Of a stretch of DNA of 64,000 nt, positions 42,453-51,767 are shown one piece after another. Both the position numbers and the translations under genes were made by a program. Location of the stretch: NCBI RefSeq assembly GCF_902859645.1, contig NZ_CADIJR010000009.1, positions 1-64,000 on the forward strand. The letters run 5' to 3'. The notes under the pieces are model-generated. The model saw only the letters and a list, made by a program, of their open reading frames with translations. It did no database searches and had not been told where the DNA came from. Position 1 is the stretch's first letter, and each line of letters begins with the position of its first letter. This stretch comes from Achromobacter insuavis (GTDB lineage Bacteria > Pseudomonadota > Gammaproteobacteria > Burkholderiales > Burkholderiaceae_B).

Positions 42453-43448
42453 ATGACGCATTCCCTGCACAGGCGCGCCGGGCGGCGCGCGCTGGCCGCG
42501 GCCGGCCTGGCCGTGCTGGCCCTGTCCGCGGCCCACGCGGCCGGTTATCCGGAGCATCCCGTCACCGTGGTCGTGCCGTATCCGCCGGGCGGCGGCGCCG
42601 ACATCTTCGGCCGCGCCATCGCCAACGCGCTGCAGCCGGCGCTCAAGCAGACCGTGCTGGTCGAGAACAAGCCGGGCGCGGGCGGCAACATCGGCATGGC
42701 CTACGTGGCACGCGCCAAGGCCGATGGCTACACCCTGGGCCTGGGCACGATCGGCACCCAGACCATCAACCAGTTCCTCTACAGCAACATGACGTTCGAC
42801 CCCGAGCGCGACCTGGTGCCGATCGCGCTGGTGTCGACCACGCCCAACGTCATCGCCGTCAGCGCCAAGTCGCCCTACAAAACGGTGGCCGACGTGATCC
42901 AGGCCGCGCGCCAGTCCAGGGACAAGAAGCTGACCTACGCCTCGCCCGGCGTGGGGTCGTCGGTGCACCTGACCGGCGCCTACTTCGAGGCCATGGCTGG
43001 CGTGACGATGCTGCACGTGCCGTTCAAGGGCACCTCGGCGTCGCTGCCGGCGGTGGCCGGCGGCCAGGTCGATCTGTTGTTCGACAACCTGCCCGGCGCG
43101 CTGGCGCAGATCAAGGACGGCAACCTGGTGCGCGGCGTGGCGGTCACGTCCGCCGCGCGCGATCCGTCGCTGCCGGACCTGCCGACCGTGGCCGAGTCCG
43201 GCCTGCCGGGTTTCGACGTGACGGCGTGGTTCGCGCTGTACGCGCCGCGCGGCACGCCCGAACCGGTGGTGCGGCAACTGGTCGAGGCGGCGCGCAGCGG
43301 CCTGGCCACGCCCGCCATCGCCACCAATTTCGCTACCATGGGCGCCCGGCCCGGCACGCTGTTCGGCGCGGACCTGGCCGCGTTCGAGCGCCAGGAGCGC
43401 GCCAAATGGGGCGGCCTCATCAAGGACAAGGGAATCACCGCGCAATGA
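42453..43448 (+). CDS. Bug-type (TctC family) periplasmic solute-binding protein
   Basis: A 331-residue receptor with signal peptide (ALAAAGLAVLALSAAHAAG) and the family start YPEHPVTVVVPYPPGGGADIFGR. The ATG at 42453 follows GGAGACAGATCC. Its stop codon overlaps the start of the SDR gene (ATGA). It is divergent from the cyclase operon across the palindromic operator, so this whole cluster probably imports and processes one carboxylic compound. Confidence 0.95.
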   Translation: MTHSLHRRAGRRALAAAGLAVLALSAAHAAGYPEHPVTVVVPYPPGGGADIFGRAIANALQPALKQTVLVENKPGAGGNIGMAYVARAKADGYTLGLGTIGTQTINQFLYSNMTFDPERDLVPIALVSTTPNVIAVSAKSPYKTVADVIQAARQSRDKKLTYASPGVGSSVHLTGAYFEAMAGVTMLHVPFKGTSASLPAVAGGQVDLLFDNLPGALAQIKDGNLVRGVAVTSAARDPSLPDLPTVAESGLPGFDVTAWFALYAPRGTPEPVVRQLVEAARSGLATPAIATNFATMGARPGTLFGADLAAFERQERAKWGGLIKDKGITAQ

Positions 43449-44167
43449 CAACCCCCATCGCATTGGTCACCGGCGGCAGCCGGGGCATCGGCCGCGCCAT
43501 CGTCGCGCGGCTGCTGCAGGACGGCTTCGAGGTCGTCAACTTCAGCCGCCGGCCGCCGGACGCGGCGTTGCCCGGCGAACGCTTCCAGTCGGTCGACCTG
43601 GGCGACGCCGCCGCCACGGCCGCGGCGGCCACCGCGCTGGCGGCGGCGCGGCCGGTGCTGCACCTGGTCAACAACGCCGGCATGATCCAGGTCGCTGACA
43701 TCGAAGCCGTGACCCAGGAGGAACTGGCGCGCATGGTGGCGGTGAATCTGACCGCGCCGTTGCTGCTGATGCAGGCGCTGCTGCCCGGCATGCGCCAGGC
43801 CGGCTACGGCCGGGTCGTCAACATCGGCAGCCGCGCCGGCCTGGGCAAGCCGGGCCGCACGGTCTACGGCGCCACCAAGTCCGGCCTGGTGGGCATGACG
43901 CGCACCTGGGCGCTGGAACTGGGCAAGGCCGGCATCACGGTCAACACCGTGGCGCCCGGGCCGATCGCCACCGAGCTGTTCGACCAGTCCAACCCGCCGG
44001 GCGACCCCAGGACCGTGGCGCTGGAGGCCGCCATCCCGGTCGGCCGCATCGGCCGGCCCGAGGACGTGGCGCATGCGGTGTCGTCGTTCCTGGACCGGCG
44101 CGCCGGCTTCATGACCGGGCAGGTGCTGTATGTCTGCGGCGGCATGTCGGTGGGGCTGGCGGGGTAG
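43445..44167 (+). CDS. Short-chain dehydrogenase/reductase (SDR)
   Basis: A 240-residue classical SDR: VTGGSRGIGRAI, NNAGMIQ, the catalytic Ser in NIGSRAGLG, YGATK as YxxxK, and the C-terminal FMTGQVLYVCGG. The ATG overlaps the preceding Bug gene stop by four bases, so translation is coupled. It probably oxidises or reduces a hydroxy or keto intermediate of the pathway that includes the divergent cyclase and acyl-CoA ligase. Confidence 0.93.
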   Translation: MTTPIALVTGGSRGIGRAIVARLLQDGFEVVNFSRRPPDAALPGERFQSVDLGDAAATAAAATALAAARPVLHLVNNAGMIQVADIEAVTQEELARMVAVNLTAPLLLMQALLPGMRQAGYGRVVNIGSRAGLGKPGRTVYGATKSGLVGMTRTWALELGKAGITVNTVAPGPIATELFDQSNPPGDPRTVALEAAIPVGRIGRPEDVAHAVSSFLDRRAGFMTGQVLYVCGGMSVGLAG

Positions 44168-44212
44168 GACCGCTACGGGAAGCCGGGGGCGGACCGGGCG
44201 GGCAGCGCCGCG

Positions 44213-44593
44213 TCAGTCGCGCGGGTCCAGCGGCCAGCGGAAGGCCGGCGTGATCTCCACCTGCAGCCCCGCGCCGGCCAGCACCCCGTGCAGCCGGATG
44301 ACTTCGAGCGCCAGGACATTCTCGGCCACCGGCAGGTCCTGGGCGATCAGCTCGCGCGCCCGCTTGACGCCGATGCCCAGCGCCACCGCCAGGCGGGCGA
44401 TGGCGCTGGCCGTGGCCAGGGCGCCGGGCCGCGCCCGCAGTGTGTAAGGCGTGCGGTCCATGATCGGGTGGTTGGGGTTGGTGGTCGCCACCATCCAGCC
44501 GCAGCCGCCGCAGCGCGCGATCAGGCTCAGCCCCTGTTCGGTGATGACCTGGGGCAGGCCGCATTCGGGACACGGCGAGGCGGACGGGTTCAT
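44213..44593 (-). CDS. Small zinc-ribbon protein of unknown function
   Basis: A 126-residue protein with two CXXC knuckles near the N-terminus (CPECG and CGGCG), so it probably binds zinc. The rest is helical, ending in ITPAFRWPLDPRD. The segment LALEVIRLHGVLAGAGLQVEI loosely resembles ribosomal protein L7/L12-like C-terminal folds, but I do not recognise a family with confidence. It starts 14 bp after the AraC-type GlxA regulator stop, on the same strand. Confidence 0.7.
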   Translation of the reverse strand: MNPSASPCPECGLPQVITEQGLSLIARCGGCGWMVATTNPNHPIMDRTPYTLRARPGALATASAIARLAVALGIGVKRARELIAQDLPVAENVLALEVIRLHGVLAGAGLQVEITPAFRWPLDPRD

Positions 44594-44607
44594 GGCGTGC
44601 GGGCCGG

Positions 44608-45582
44608 TCAGAGCGGACGGCCGGCGCTTCCGAGCGCATGGCGCAGGACTTTGCCCGAGGCCCGGCCCGCCGCGCGCAGCGCACCGTCGCGTTCGCGCCG
44701 CAGCTGGCGCAGCACCTCGCTCGGCGTCACGCCGAAATGCGCCGCGAACTTGCGCTGGAAGGTGCGGCGCGACATGTGGCAGGCATCGGCCATGTCGTCC
44801 ACCGACCAGCGCGCCGACAGGCTCGCCTCGATCTTCTCGACCAGGTCGCGGAACGGCGCGGCCAGGCGGTCCTGCAGCCGCAGCGACTGGCTGTACTGGC
44901 GCTGGTCGCCGTTGCGGCGCATGAACACCACCAGGCGGCGCGCCACGTCCTGCGACACCTGCGCGCCGGCGTCGCGCTCGATCAGGGCCAGCGCCAGGTC
45001 GATGCCGGCGGTGACGCCGGCCGAGGTCCAGATCGCGCCGCTCTCGATGAAGATGCGGTCGTCTTCCACCCGCAGGCCGGGATACAGCTGGCGCAGCCGG
45101 TCGGCCGAGCGCCAGTGGGTGGTGACGCGGCGGCCGTCCAGCAGGCCGGCCGCCGCCAGCAGGAAGGCGCCGGTGCAGACGCTGCAGGTGCGGCGCGCCT
45201 GCGGGCTGCGGCGGCGCAGCCAGGCCAGGGTCTCGCCGTGGGCGCCGGCCTGGTCGATGCCGGGGCCGCCCGGCACGAACAGCATGTCGATCGGCGCGTC
45301 GTCGTCCTCGGCGAAGGTGGCGTCGACCTGCATGCGCAGGCCCTGGTCCCAGGCGGCGACCACCGGCGTGGCCGCGACGGTGCTCAGCTGGTAGCCCGCG
45401 CCGCCTTCCTCGTTGGCGCCGCTGAAGGCCTGCCACGGCCCGGCCAGGTCGAGCGGCTGGAAGCCGTCGTAGAGCAGGAAGACGATGCGTTTTGGCGCGA
45501 TCGTGGGGGTATTTGGCGCACGCGCGCCGGCGCCTGGGGCTACGCTGGCGGTTCCGTTCTGCGAAGGAGCATCGTCGTGCAT
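44608..45582 (-). CDS. GlxA-family regulator (DJ-1/PfpI domain plus AraC HTH)
   Basis: The 324-residue protein has a DJ-1/PfpI-like domain (KRIVFLLYDGFQPLDLAGPW; nucleophile-elbow region CSVCTGAFLLAAAGLLDGRR) followed by an AraC DNA-binding domain (SVDDMADACHMSRRTFQRKFAAHFGVTPSEVL). This architecture is that of amidase-domain activators such as GlxA, ArgR and GbdR. Its ATG (45582-45580) is head to head with, and partly overlapped by, the GTG start region of the next gene on the other strand. The first 30 residues are low-complexity. Confidence 0.92.
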   Translation of the reverse strand: MHDDAPSQNGTASVAPGAGARAPNTPTIAPKRIVFLLYDGFQPLDLAGPWQAFSGANEEGGAGYQLSTVAATPVVAAWDQGLRMQVDATFAEDDDAPIDMLFVPGGPGIDQAGAHGETLAWLRRRSPQARRTCSVCTGAFLLAAAGLLDGRRVTTHWRSADRLRQLYPGLRVEDDRIFIESGAIWTSAGVTAGIDLALALIERDAGAQVSQDVARRLVVFMRRNGDQRQYSQSLRLQDRLAAPFRDLVEKIEASLSARWSVDDMADACHMSRRTFQRKFAAHFGVTPSEVLRQLRRERDGALRAAGRASGKVLRHALGSAGRPL

Positions 45583-46281
45583 GTGAATATTCTCTTGTTC
45601 GAAGGGCTGACCCAGCTCGATATGACCGGGCCATACGAAGTGCTCGCCGCCGCGCCCGGGTTCAGCGTCGATTTTGTCGCAAAAACGCCGGATCCGGTGC
45701 GCAGCGATCGCGGCCTGCGGTTCGTGCCGACCCAGACCCTGGCGTCGGCGCCGCCCTGCGATCTGCTGGTGGTGCCCGGCGGGCCGGGGACGGATGATGC
45801 CATCCTCGACCCGGACTGGGTAGCCTTCACGCGCCGGCAAGCGTTGGGCGCGCGCTACGTCTTCGGCATCTGCACCGGTTCGCTGCTGCTGGGCGCGGCC
45901 GGCCTGCTGCGCGGCCGCCGCGCTTCCAGCCATTGGCGCGCGCGTGAACTGCTGGCGCATTTCGGCGCGGTGCCGACCGATGCGAGGCTGTGCGTGGATG
46001 GCAACGTTTTCACCGCGGGCGGCGTCACCTCGGGCATCGACATGGCGCTGAAGGTGGTCGCCACGCTGTGCGGCGACGAGGTCGCCAAGCTGATCCAGTT
46101 GCAGATCGAATACGACCCCGAGCCGCCGTTTCCCGGCGGCACGCCCAAGACCTCGGAGCCGGACATCGTGCGGCAATACCTGGCGCAGTCGCAGGCGCGC
46201 TTCGAGCAGCGCAGCGCCAAGGTGCGGCAGGCCGCGCTCAATGTCCCAGATGGTCCAGCGGCAGCGGGCTCTGCGGCTTGA
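45577..46281 (+). CDS. DJ-1/PfpI-family protein
   Basis: A 234-residue protein related to isonitrile hydratase (InhA) and other DJ-1/PfpI members. The core is VNILLFEGLTQLDMTGPYEVL, then LLVVPGGPGTDD, and the cysteine elbow FGICTGSLLLGAAGLL, with GGVTSGIDMAL later. The start is GTG at 45577, seven bases after AAGGAG. It is homologous to the N-terminal half of the divergent GlxA-type regulator, which likely controls it. Its 3' end overlaps the convergent Lrp gene by 44 bp. Confidence 0.9.
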   Translation: MHVNILLFEGLTQLDMTGPYEVLAAAPGFSVDFVAKTPDPVRSDRGLRFVPTQTLASAPPCDLLVVPGGPGTDDAILDPDWVAFTRRQALGARYVFGICTGSLLLGAAGLLRGRRASSHWRARELLAHFGAVPTDARLCVDGNVFTAGGVTSGIDMALKVVATLCGDEVAKLIQLQIEYDPEPPFPGGTPKTSEPDIVRQYLAQSQARFEQRSAKVRQAALNVPDGPAAAGSAA

Positions 46282-46720
46282 CGGTCTGGATCGCGAAGTT
46301 GCTGCGGATGTCCTTCACCCCCGGCAGCTTGAGCAGCGTGGTCAGCAGGAAGCGTTCGTAGGCGCGCAGGTCGGGCAGCACCACCTGCAGCAGGAAGTCG
46401 GATTCGCCCGACACCAGATGGGCCGCCACCACTTCGGGCAGGGCGCAGACTTCCTTGCGGAACTGGTCTGCGTCGCGCTCGTGGTGGCGCTCGACCTTCA
46501 CGCCGACGAAGACGGTCAGGCCCAGCCCGACCTCGTCCGGCGCCAGCCGGGCCTCGTAGCCCTGGATCACGCCGGCTTCCTCCATCAGCCGCACCCGCCG
46601 CAGGCAGGGCGACGGCGACAGGCCGATCTGCTCGGCCAGCTCGACATTGGTGAGGCGGCCGTTCTGCTGCAGGGCCTCGAGAATGCGCCGGTCGTAGGCG
46701 TCAAGTTGGCGTTTTGGCAT
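46238..46720 (-). CDS. Lrp/AsnC-family transcriptional regulator
   Basis: A 160-residue feast/famine regulator: HTH at the N-terminus (LDAYDRRILEALQQNGRLTNVELAEQIGLSPSPCLRRVRLMEEAGVIQGY) and a C-terminal RAM ligand domain (FVGVKVERHHERDADQF, HLVSGESDFLLQVVLPDL). It is divergent from a LysE/RhtB exporter, so it probably activates amino acid efflux when its ligand amino acid is in excess. A possible upstream ATG at 46765 would add 15 residues. Confidence 0.94.
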   Translation of the reverse strand: MPKRQLDAYDRRILEALQQNGRLTNVELAEQIGLSPSPCLRRVRLMEEAGVIQGYEARLAPDEVGLGLTVFVGVKVERHHERDADQFRKEVCALPEVVAAHLVSGESDFLLQVVLPDLRAYERFLLTTLLKLPGVKDIRSNFAIQTVKPQSPLPLDHLGH

Positions 46721-46852
46721 GAAATGAAAATTCTGCGATATGGATTGGTTCAGTGTGCCAATCATGTTATTACGCTTGGCAGGAATAGCAAGCACATGCC
46801 GATGCCTTTTCCCTAGAATGATCGCCATTTCCAGCAGTGCGGAGCGTGGCGT

Positions 46853-47482
46853 ATGGCCGACATGGCGTTGTTTCTCGGGGCGTTGTTGATTGTCTATGTG
46901 GTGCCGGGGCCGGACATGATCCTGCTGCTCGAGACCGGCGCGCTGCGCGGCCGCGGGCAGGCGCTGGCGGTGGCCGTGGGCCTGGCCCTGGCGCGCGCCG
47001 CCCACGTGACGCTGGCGGCATTGGGGCTGGCGGCGCTGTTCAAGACCCATCCCTGGGCCTTCGACGCGGCGCGCACGGTGGGCGGTTGCTATCTGATCTG
47101 GCTGGGCCTGCGGCTGCTGCGGGCGGGGCCGATGTCGTACGGCGTGGCGCACGAGGCGCAGGCGGCCGCGCGCGGCAAGGGGCTGGGCGCGGCGCTGTTG
47201 AGCGGGGTGCTGACCAACGTGCTCAATCCCAAGGCGCTGCTGTTCTGCTCGGTGCTGCTGCCGCAGTTCGTGTCGCCGGCGCAGGGCCCGATCGGCCAGC
47301 AGTTCGCCTTGCTGGGCGTGATCCTGGTGAGCCTGGGCTTGACGTTCGATGTGCTGTGCGCGCTGGCCGGCGGCGTCCTGGGCCGCTGGATGGCGGCGCA
47401 TCCGCGCGTGCAGAAATGGCAGGGCACGGTGTTCGGCGGCGCGCTGATCGCGTTCGGCGTGCGCCTGACGCTGAATCGCTGA
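46853..47482 (+). CDS. LysE/RhtB-family amino acid exporter
   Basis: A 209-residue inner-membrane protein with about six hydrophobic helices. The family start is IVYVVPGPDMILLLETGALRGRGQALAVAVGLA, and NVLNPKALLFCSVLLPQFV is the conserved central motif. Members export lysine, arginine, threonine or homoserine. The divergent Lrp/AsnC gene, 132 bp away, is its expected regulator. Confidence 0.94.
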   Translation: MADMALFLGALLIVYVVPGPDMILLLETGALRGRGQALAVAVGLALARAAHVTLAALGLAALFKTHPWAFDAARTVGGCYLIWLGLRLLRAGPMSYGVAHEAQAAARGKGLGAALLSGVLTNVLNPKALLFCSVLLPQFVSPAQGPIGQQFALLGVILVSLGLTFDVLCALAGGVLGRWMAAHPRVQKWQGTVFGGALIAFGVRLTLNR

Positions 47483-47524
47483 GGCGGCCGGGCCGCGCAC
47501 GCTGCCGGGCGGCGCGGCGCCATG

Positions 47525-47556
47525 AAAAAAGGGCCTGACTCGCGTCAGGCCCTTTC
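47525..47556. terminator. Bidirectional Rho-independent terminator
   Basis: AAAGGGCCTGAC, loop TCGC, GTCAGGCCCTTT. Read leftward it ends in a run of six Us, just after the ABC exporter stop at 47560; read rightward it has UUUCUGCUU and serves the LysE gene. It therefore separates two convergent genes. Confidence 0.9.
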
Positions 47557-47559
47557 TGC

Positions 47560-49458
47560 TTACTTGCCGAAGGCCAGGGACGTTTCGTCCTCGTCCTGGC
47601 CTTCGCCGTCGGCGCGCGCCGGCAGGGGGCGGGCGCCATCGGCCAGCATTTCCGATTGCGTCAGGCCCTTGGTCAGCTCCAGGGCCTGGCGCTCGAACAG
47701 GCGCCGGTACAGGCCGCCCTTCAAGCGGATCAGCTGGTCATGGCTGCCTTCCTCGATGATGCGGCCATGGTCCATCACCAGCAGGCGGTCCAGCGCGCGC
47801 ACCGTCGACAGGCGGTGCGCCACCACCAGCGTGGTGCGGCCGACCATCAGGCGCTCCATGGCCTGCTGGATCAGCACTTCGCTTTCGCTGTCCAGGCTCG
47901 AGGTGGCCTCGTCCAGGATCAGGATCGGCGCGTCGGCCAGGAAGGCCCGCGCGATCGCCACGCGCTGGCGCTCGCCGCCCGACAGCTTGACGCCGCGTTC
48001 GCCCACCAGCGTCTCATAGCCCTTGGGCAGCGCCATGATGAAGTCGTGCGCGCTGGCCAGCCGCGCCGCCTGCTCGATCTCGGCTTGCGTCGCGCCGGGG
48101 CGGGCGTAGGCGATGTTCTCGGCCAGCGTGCGGTGGAACAGCACCGGCTCCTGCTGCACGATCGCGATCTGGCTGCGCAGCGAGGCCTGCCTGACCTGGG
48201 CGATGTCCTGGCCGTCGATGGCGATACGGCCGCCGTTGACGTCGTACAGGCGCTGGATCAGCTTGATGAACGTGGTCTTGCCCGAGCCCGAATGGCCCAC
48301 CAGCCCGACCCGTTCGCCCGGCGCGATGCGCGCCGAGAAGCGGTCGTACAGCGGCGCCTCGTGGCGGCCGTAGCGGAAGGTCACGTCCTCGAAGCGGATC
48401 TCGCCCGCCGTGACGCGGATCTGGCCCGCGCCGGGGCGGTCGTCTACGCCCAGCGGCTGCTTTTCCAGCGCCACCAGTTCCTCCATGTCGTTGACCGAGC
48501 GCTGCAGGTTGCGGATGTGCATGCCCACGTCGCGCAGGTGGCCCTGCAGCATGAAGAACATCGTCAGCGCGAAGGTCACGTCGCCGACGCTGGCCTGGTT
48601 GCGCGACCACAGCAGCAGCGCCGCGCCCAGGATGCCAGCCTGCATCGCCACCAGCATCGCGCCCTGGATGCCGCCGTTGATCGTGGCGCGGATCCAGGTG
48701 CGGCGCGTGCGGCGGCGCCACTTGTCGACCACGCGCTCCAGGCGCGCTTCCTCGCGCGTCTCGGCGCCGAAGGCCTTGACGACCGGGTTACAGCTGACCG
48801 CGTCGGCCAGCGCGCCGCCCATGCGCGTGTCCCAGGCGTTGCCCAGCCGCGCCGCCGGCGCCACGTAGCCCAGCGACAGCGCCGCCGTGACCGCGATGTA
48901 CAGCACCGACCCGAGGCCGACGACCAGGCCCATCACCGGCCAGTGGATGCCCAGCAGCACGGTGGCGCCGACCAGCATGATGACCGAGGGCAGCAGCGCC
49001 ACCAGCAGCGTGTCGTTCAGCAGGTCCACCGCCCACATGCCGCGGGTGATCTTGCGCACGGTCGAGCCGGCGAAGCTGTTGGCGTGCCAGTCGGTCGAAA
49101 AGCGCTGCACCCGGTAGAAGGCGTTCGACACCATGCCGTTCATCATCTTCAGGGTGAAGACGATGATGTTCTGGAACACGCCCTGGCGCAGCAGCGTGCC
49201 GCCGATGCCCAGCGCGATCAGCAGCCAGAACGCGGTGATGGCCGCGCTCCAGGCCTGCTGGTCGGCCGCGGCGCCGGAAGCCACGGCGTCGACCAGGCGG
49301 CCCGCGTACAGCGGGGTCAGCACGTCGGCCAGGGCCGACAGCAGCGCCAGCCCGACGATCAATGCGGTGCGCCAGGGTTGGGCGCGCCAATAGCGGAAGG
49401 TAAAGCCGAGGACGTCCTTGAAGGCTTGTCCTCGCAGATCGATTTTTGTTCGATTCAT
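47560..49458 (-). CDS. ABC exporter (fused membrane and ATPase domains)
   Basis: A 632-residue half-transporter of the MsbA/multidrug type that should work as a dimer. About six membrane helices lie in the first 330 residues. The ATPase follows: Walker [10 protein letters not shown], signature [15 protein letters not shown], Walker [13 protein letters not shown], and the H-loop VVAHRLST. The hydrophilic C-terminal tail (about 40 residues, ending [10 protein letters not shown]) is acidic. It is monocistronic, ending at a strong terminator. The substrate could be lipid, peptide or drug. Confidence 0.94.
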   Translation of the reverse strand: MNRTKIDLRGQAFKDVLGFTFRYWRAQPWRTALIVGLALLSALADVLTPLYAGRLVDAVASGAAADQQAWSAAITAFWLLIALGIGGTLLRQGVFQNIIVFTLKMMNGMVSNAFYRVQRFSTDWHANSFAGSTVRKITRGMWAVDLLNDTLLVALLPSVIMLVGATVLLGIHWPVMGLVVGLGSVLYIAVTAALSLGYVAPAARLGNAWDTRMGGALADAVSCNPVVKAFGAETREEARLERVVDKWRRRTRRTWIRATINGGIQGAMLVAMQAGILGAALLLWSRNQASVGDVTFALTMFFMLQGHLRDVGMHIRNLQRSVNDMEELVALEKQPLGVDDRPGAGQIRVTAGEIRFEDVTFRYGRHEAPLYDRFSARIAPGERVGLVGHSGSGKTTFIKLIQRLYDVNGGRIAIDGQDIAQVRQASLRSQIAIVQQEPVLFHRTLAENIAYARPGATQAEIEQAARLASAHDFIMALPKGYETLVGERGVKLSGGERQRVAIARAFLADAPILILDEATSSLDSESEVLIQQAMERLMVGRTTLVVAHRLSTVRALDRLLVMDHGRIIEEGSHDQLIRLKGGLYRRLFERQALELTKGLTQSEMLADGARPLPARADGEGQDEDETSLAFGK

Positions 49459-49874
49459 TGCGATCGCCCGGCAACGCGAAGGCGCCGGATTCCTTGTGGG
49501 AAAGAAGGTGATACGACCTGCGCCTCACGGCGCGGGCATTGCGTTCAGGGATTTGGGGCGGGCACGGCGGACCAGTCGCCAGGTAGTCTGGCGATGGGGC
49601 CGCGCGGGCGACGACTTAATGGCGTCGCGGAGATACGCGCGGGATGGCGGTATGCGGATTCATCATCTTGCGCCTCCCAGGTGTAGGTGAAGGGAAAAAA
49701 GAATGGGCACAGGCCCGAATTGAAGATTCTATAGAACTGGTGTACGCGCATCAACCGCGCGGACAGTGGGGGATTGCGGGCGTGTGGGTTTTTCCCCACG
49801 CGATGGCGCCTGGTCGCCAGGCGCAATGGAAGAAGGGTCGGCCGCCGCGAAGGCGCGGCGGCCGACCAGGCGGG
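49459..49874. other. Intergenic region between the ABC exporter and the TRAP genes
   Basis: It contains the ABC exporter promoter (left part), an AT-richer patch at 49675-49745, and near its right end two hairpins: GCGCCTGG-TCG-CCAGGCGC (49806-49824) and the stronger 14-bp stem listed next. Short open frames here look spurious. Confidence 0.5.
49836..49870 (-). terminator. Probable terminator of the TRAP operon
   Basis: GGTCGGCCGCCGCG, loop AAGG, and its exact complement form a 14-bp stem 7 bp after the TRAP stop codon at 49875. On the transcript it is followed by CUUCUUCC. Confidence 0.7.
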
Positions 49875-51767
49875 CTACTTCAGGAACCCGGTCGAGATCC
49901 ACGGCACCGCGGCGATGACCACGATGCCGACCGCCATCGAGCCGAGGTAGCCCAGGATGGGCCGGATGCCGGCTTCGGGCGCGACCCGGCCAATGGCGCA
50001 GGCGGCGTAGTAGCCGACGCCGAATGGCGGCGCGAACAGGCCCAGGCCCATCGACAGGATCACCACCATGGCGTAGTGCACCTCGTGGATGCCCATCTGG
50101 TGCGCGATCGGGAATAGCAGCGGCCCGAACAGCACGATGGCGGGAATGCCCTCCAGCACGCTGCCCAGGATGACGAACGCCACGATCGACACCGCCATGA
50201 AGGTGGCGGCGCCGCCCGGCAGGCCGGCCATGGCCTGCGCCAGCTGGGTCGAGAAGCCCGATTGCGTCAGGGCCCAGGCCATGGCGGTGGCGGTGCCGAT
50301 GATCAGCAGGATCGAGCCCGACAGGCAGGCGGTGTCCACCAGCATGGGCTTGAGCCGTTTGGCGTCGAAGCAGCGGTAGACCAGCAGCCCGATCAGTGTG
50401 GCGTAGACGATGCCGATGGTGGAGACCTCGGTGGCGGTGGCCACGCCTTCGACCACCGCCGCGCGGATCACGAAGGGCAGCGCCAGCGCCGGCAGCGCCA
50501 CCAGCAGGGCGCGGCCGATCTGGCGGCCGCTGGCCTTGCGCACCGCGCTCAGGTCTTCGCGGCGGTTGCGCCACCAGACCACCAGGCACAGCATCACGCC
50601 CAGCACCAGCCCCGGCAGCAGGCCGCCGGTGAACAGCGCCGTGATCGACACGCCGGTGACCGAGCCGATGGTGATCAGCACCAGGCTGGGCGGCACGGTC
50701 TCGGTCTGCGCCCCGGTGGCCGACAGCAGCGCCACCAGGTCGCCCTCGTCGGCGCCGCGCTCGCGCATTTCGGGGAACAGCACCGGCGCCACCGCCGCCA
50801 TGTCGGCGGCCTTGGCGCCCGAGATGCCCGAGACCACGTACATGGCGCCGATCAGCACGTACGACAGGCCGCCGCGCACGTGGCCCAGCAGGCTGGCCAG
50901 GAACGCCACCATGCGCTTGGCCATGCCGGTCATCTCGATCAGCACGCCCAGGAACACGAACAGCGGCACCGCCAGCAGGATCAGGTGCGACATGCCTTCG
51001 TCCATGCGCCCGACCACCACCATCATCGGCACGTCGGTGGTCAGCGACAGGTAGCCGAAGGTGGCCAGCCCGAACGCGAAGGCGATCGGCACGCCCGCGA
51101 ACACCGTGGCCGCCACCACGCCGACGAAGAAGATCAGCAGGTTGACGTTGCCCAGGCCCGCCAGGACCGGTTGCAGCGCCGTCATGGCGGCCACCACGCC
51201 GCCGACCAGCAGCAGCGCCAGCCCGGTGACGCGCCACTGCGCCCGTTCGACCAGCCGCAGCAGCGCGATCAGCAGCATCAGCGCGGTGCCCACCGGCAGG
51301 GCCGCGGCGCGCCAGATGTTGGGGATCTCCAGCGCGGCGGTGGTGACGTACTGCTCTTCCGAGGCGTACTCGTAGCCCGGCGCCTGCAACAGCAGCAGGA
51401 ACGCCAGCGCCGCCGCCACCGCCACCATGTCCAGCAGCGCGCGGGTGGCGGGCGAGGCGCGGTTGACCAGCGCGCCCATGCGCATGTGCTCGCCGCGGCG
51501 GAAGGCGATCACCGCGCCCAGCATGGCCAGCCACAGGAACAGGATCGAGGCCAGTTCGTCGGACCACACCAGCGGCGTGTGCAGCACGTAGCGCGCCACG
51601 ATGCCTGAGAACAGGATGACGATTTCCGCGACCACCAGGATGGCCGCGGGAATCTCCACCAGGTGGCCCAGGGCGTTGTCGGCGGCGATGGCCCATGGCC
51701 GCCGGCTGCCCGGGGCGGCGGCGGCCTGGGGCGGCGCCTCCGCCGGATGGGTCAGCGCAGCCCTCAT
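49875..51767 (-). CDS. Fused DctQ-DctM TRAP transporter membrane subunit
   Basis: The 630-residue protein combines the small four-helix DctQ part (about residues 30-190) and the large DctM part (from about 200), a common fusion in TRAP systems. DctM features include FVGVVAATVFAGVPIAFAFGLA, SGISGAKAADMAAVAPVL and the C-terminal GLGLFAPPFGVGYYAACAIG. With the DctP receptor it should import a carboxylic acid using the sodium gradient. Its ATG overlaps the dctP stop by four bases. The unit diverges from the IclR/thiolase operon. Confidence 0.95.
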   Translation of the reverse strand: MRAALTHPAEAPPQAAAAPGSRRPWAIAADNALGHLVEIPAAILVVAEIVILFSGIVARYVLHTPLVWSDELASILFLWLAMLGAVIAFRRGEHMRMGALVNRASPATRALLDMVAVAAALAFLLLLQAPGYEYASEEQYVTTAALEIPNIWRAAALPVGTALMLLIALLRLVERAQWRVTGLALLLVGGVVAAMTALQPVLAGLGNVNLLIFFVGVVAATVFAGVPIAFAFGLATFGYLSLTTDVPMMVVVGRMDEGMSHLILLAVPLFVFLGVLIEMTGMAKRMVAFLASLLGHVRGGLSYVLIGAMYVVSGISGAKAADMAAVAPVLFPEMRERGADEGDLVALLSATGAQTETVPPSLVLITIGSVTGVSITALFTGGLLPGLVLGVMLCLVVWWRNRREDLSAVRKASGRQIGRALLVALPALALPFVIRAAVVEGVATATEVSTIGIVYATLIGLLVYRCFDAKRLKPMLVDTACLSGSILLIIGTATAMAWALTQSGFSTQLAQAMAGLPGGAATFMAVSIVAFVILGSVLEGIPAIVLFGPLLFPIAHQMGIHEVHYAMVVILSMGLGLFAPPFGVGYYAACAIGRVAPEAGIRPILGYLGSMAVGIVVIAAVPWISTGFLK

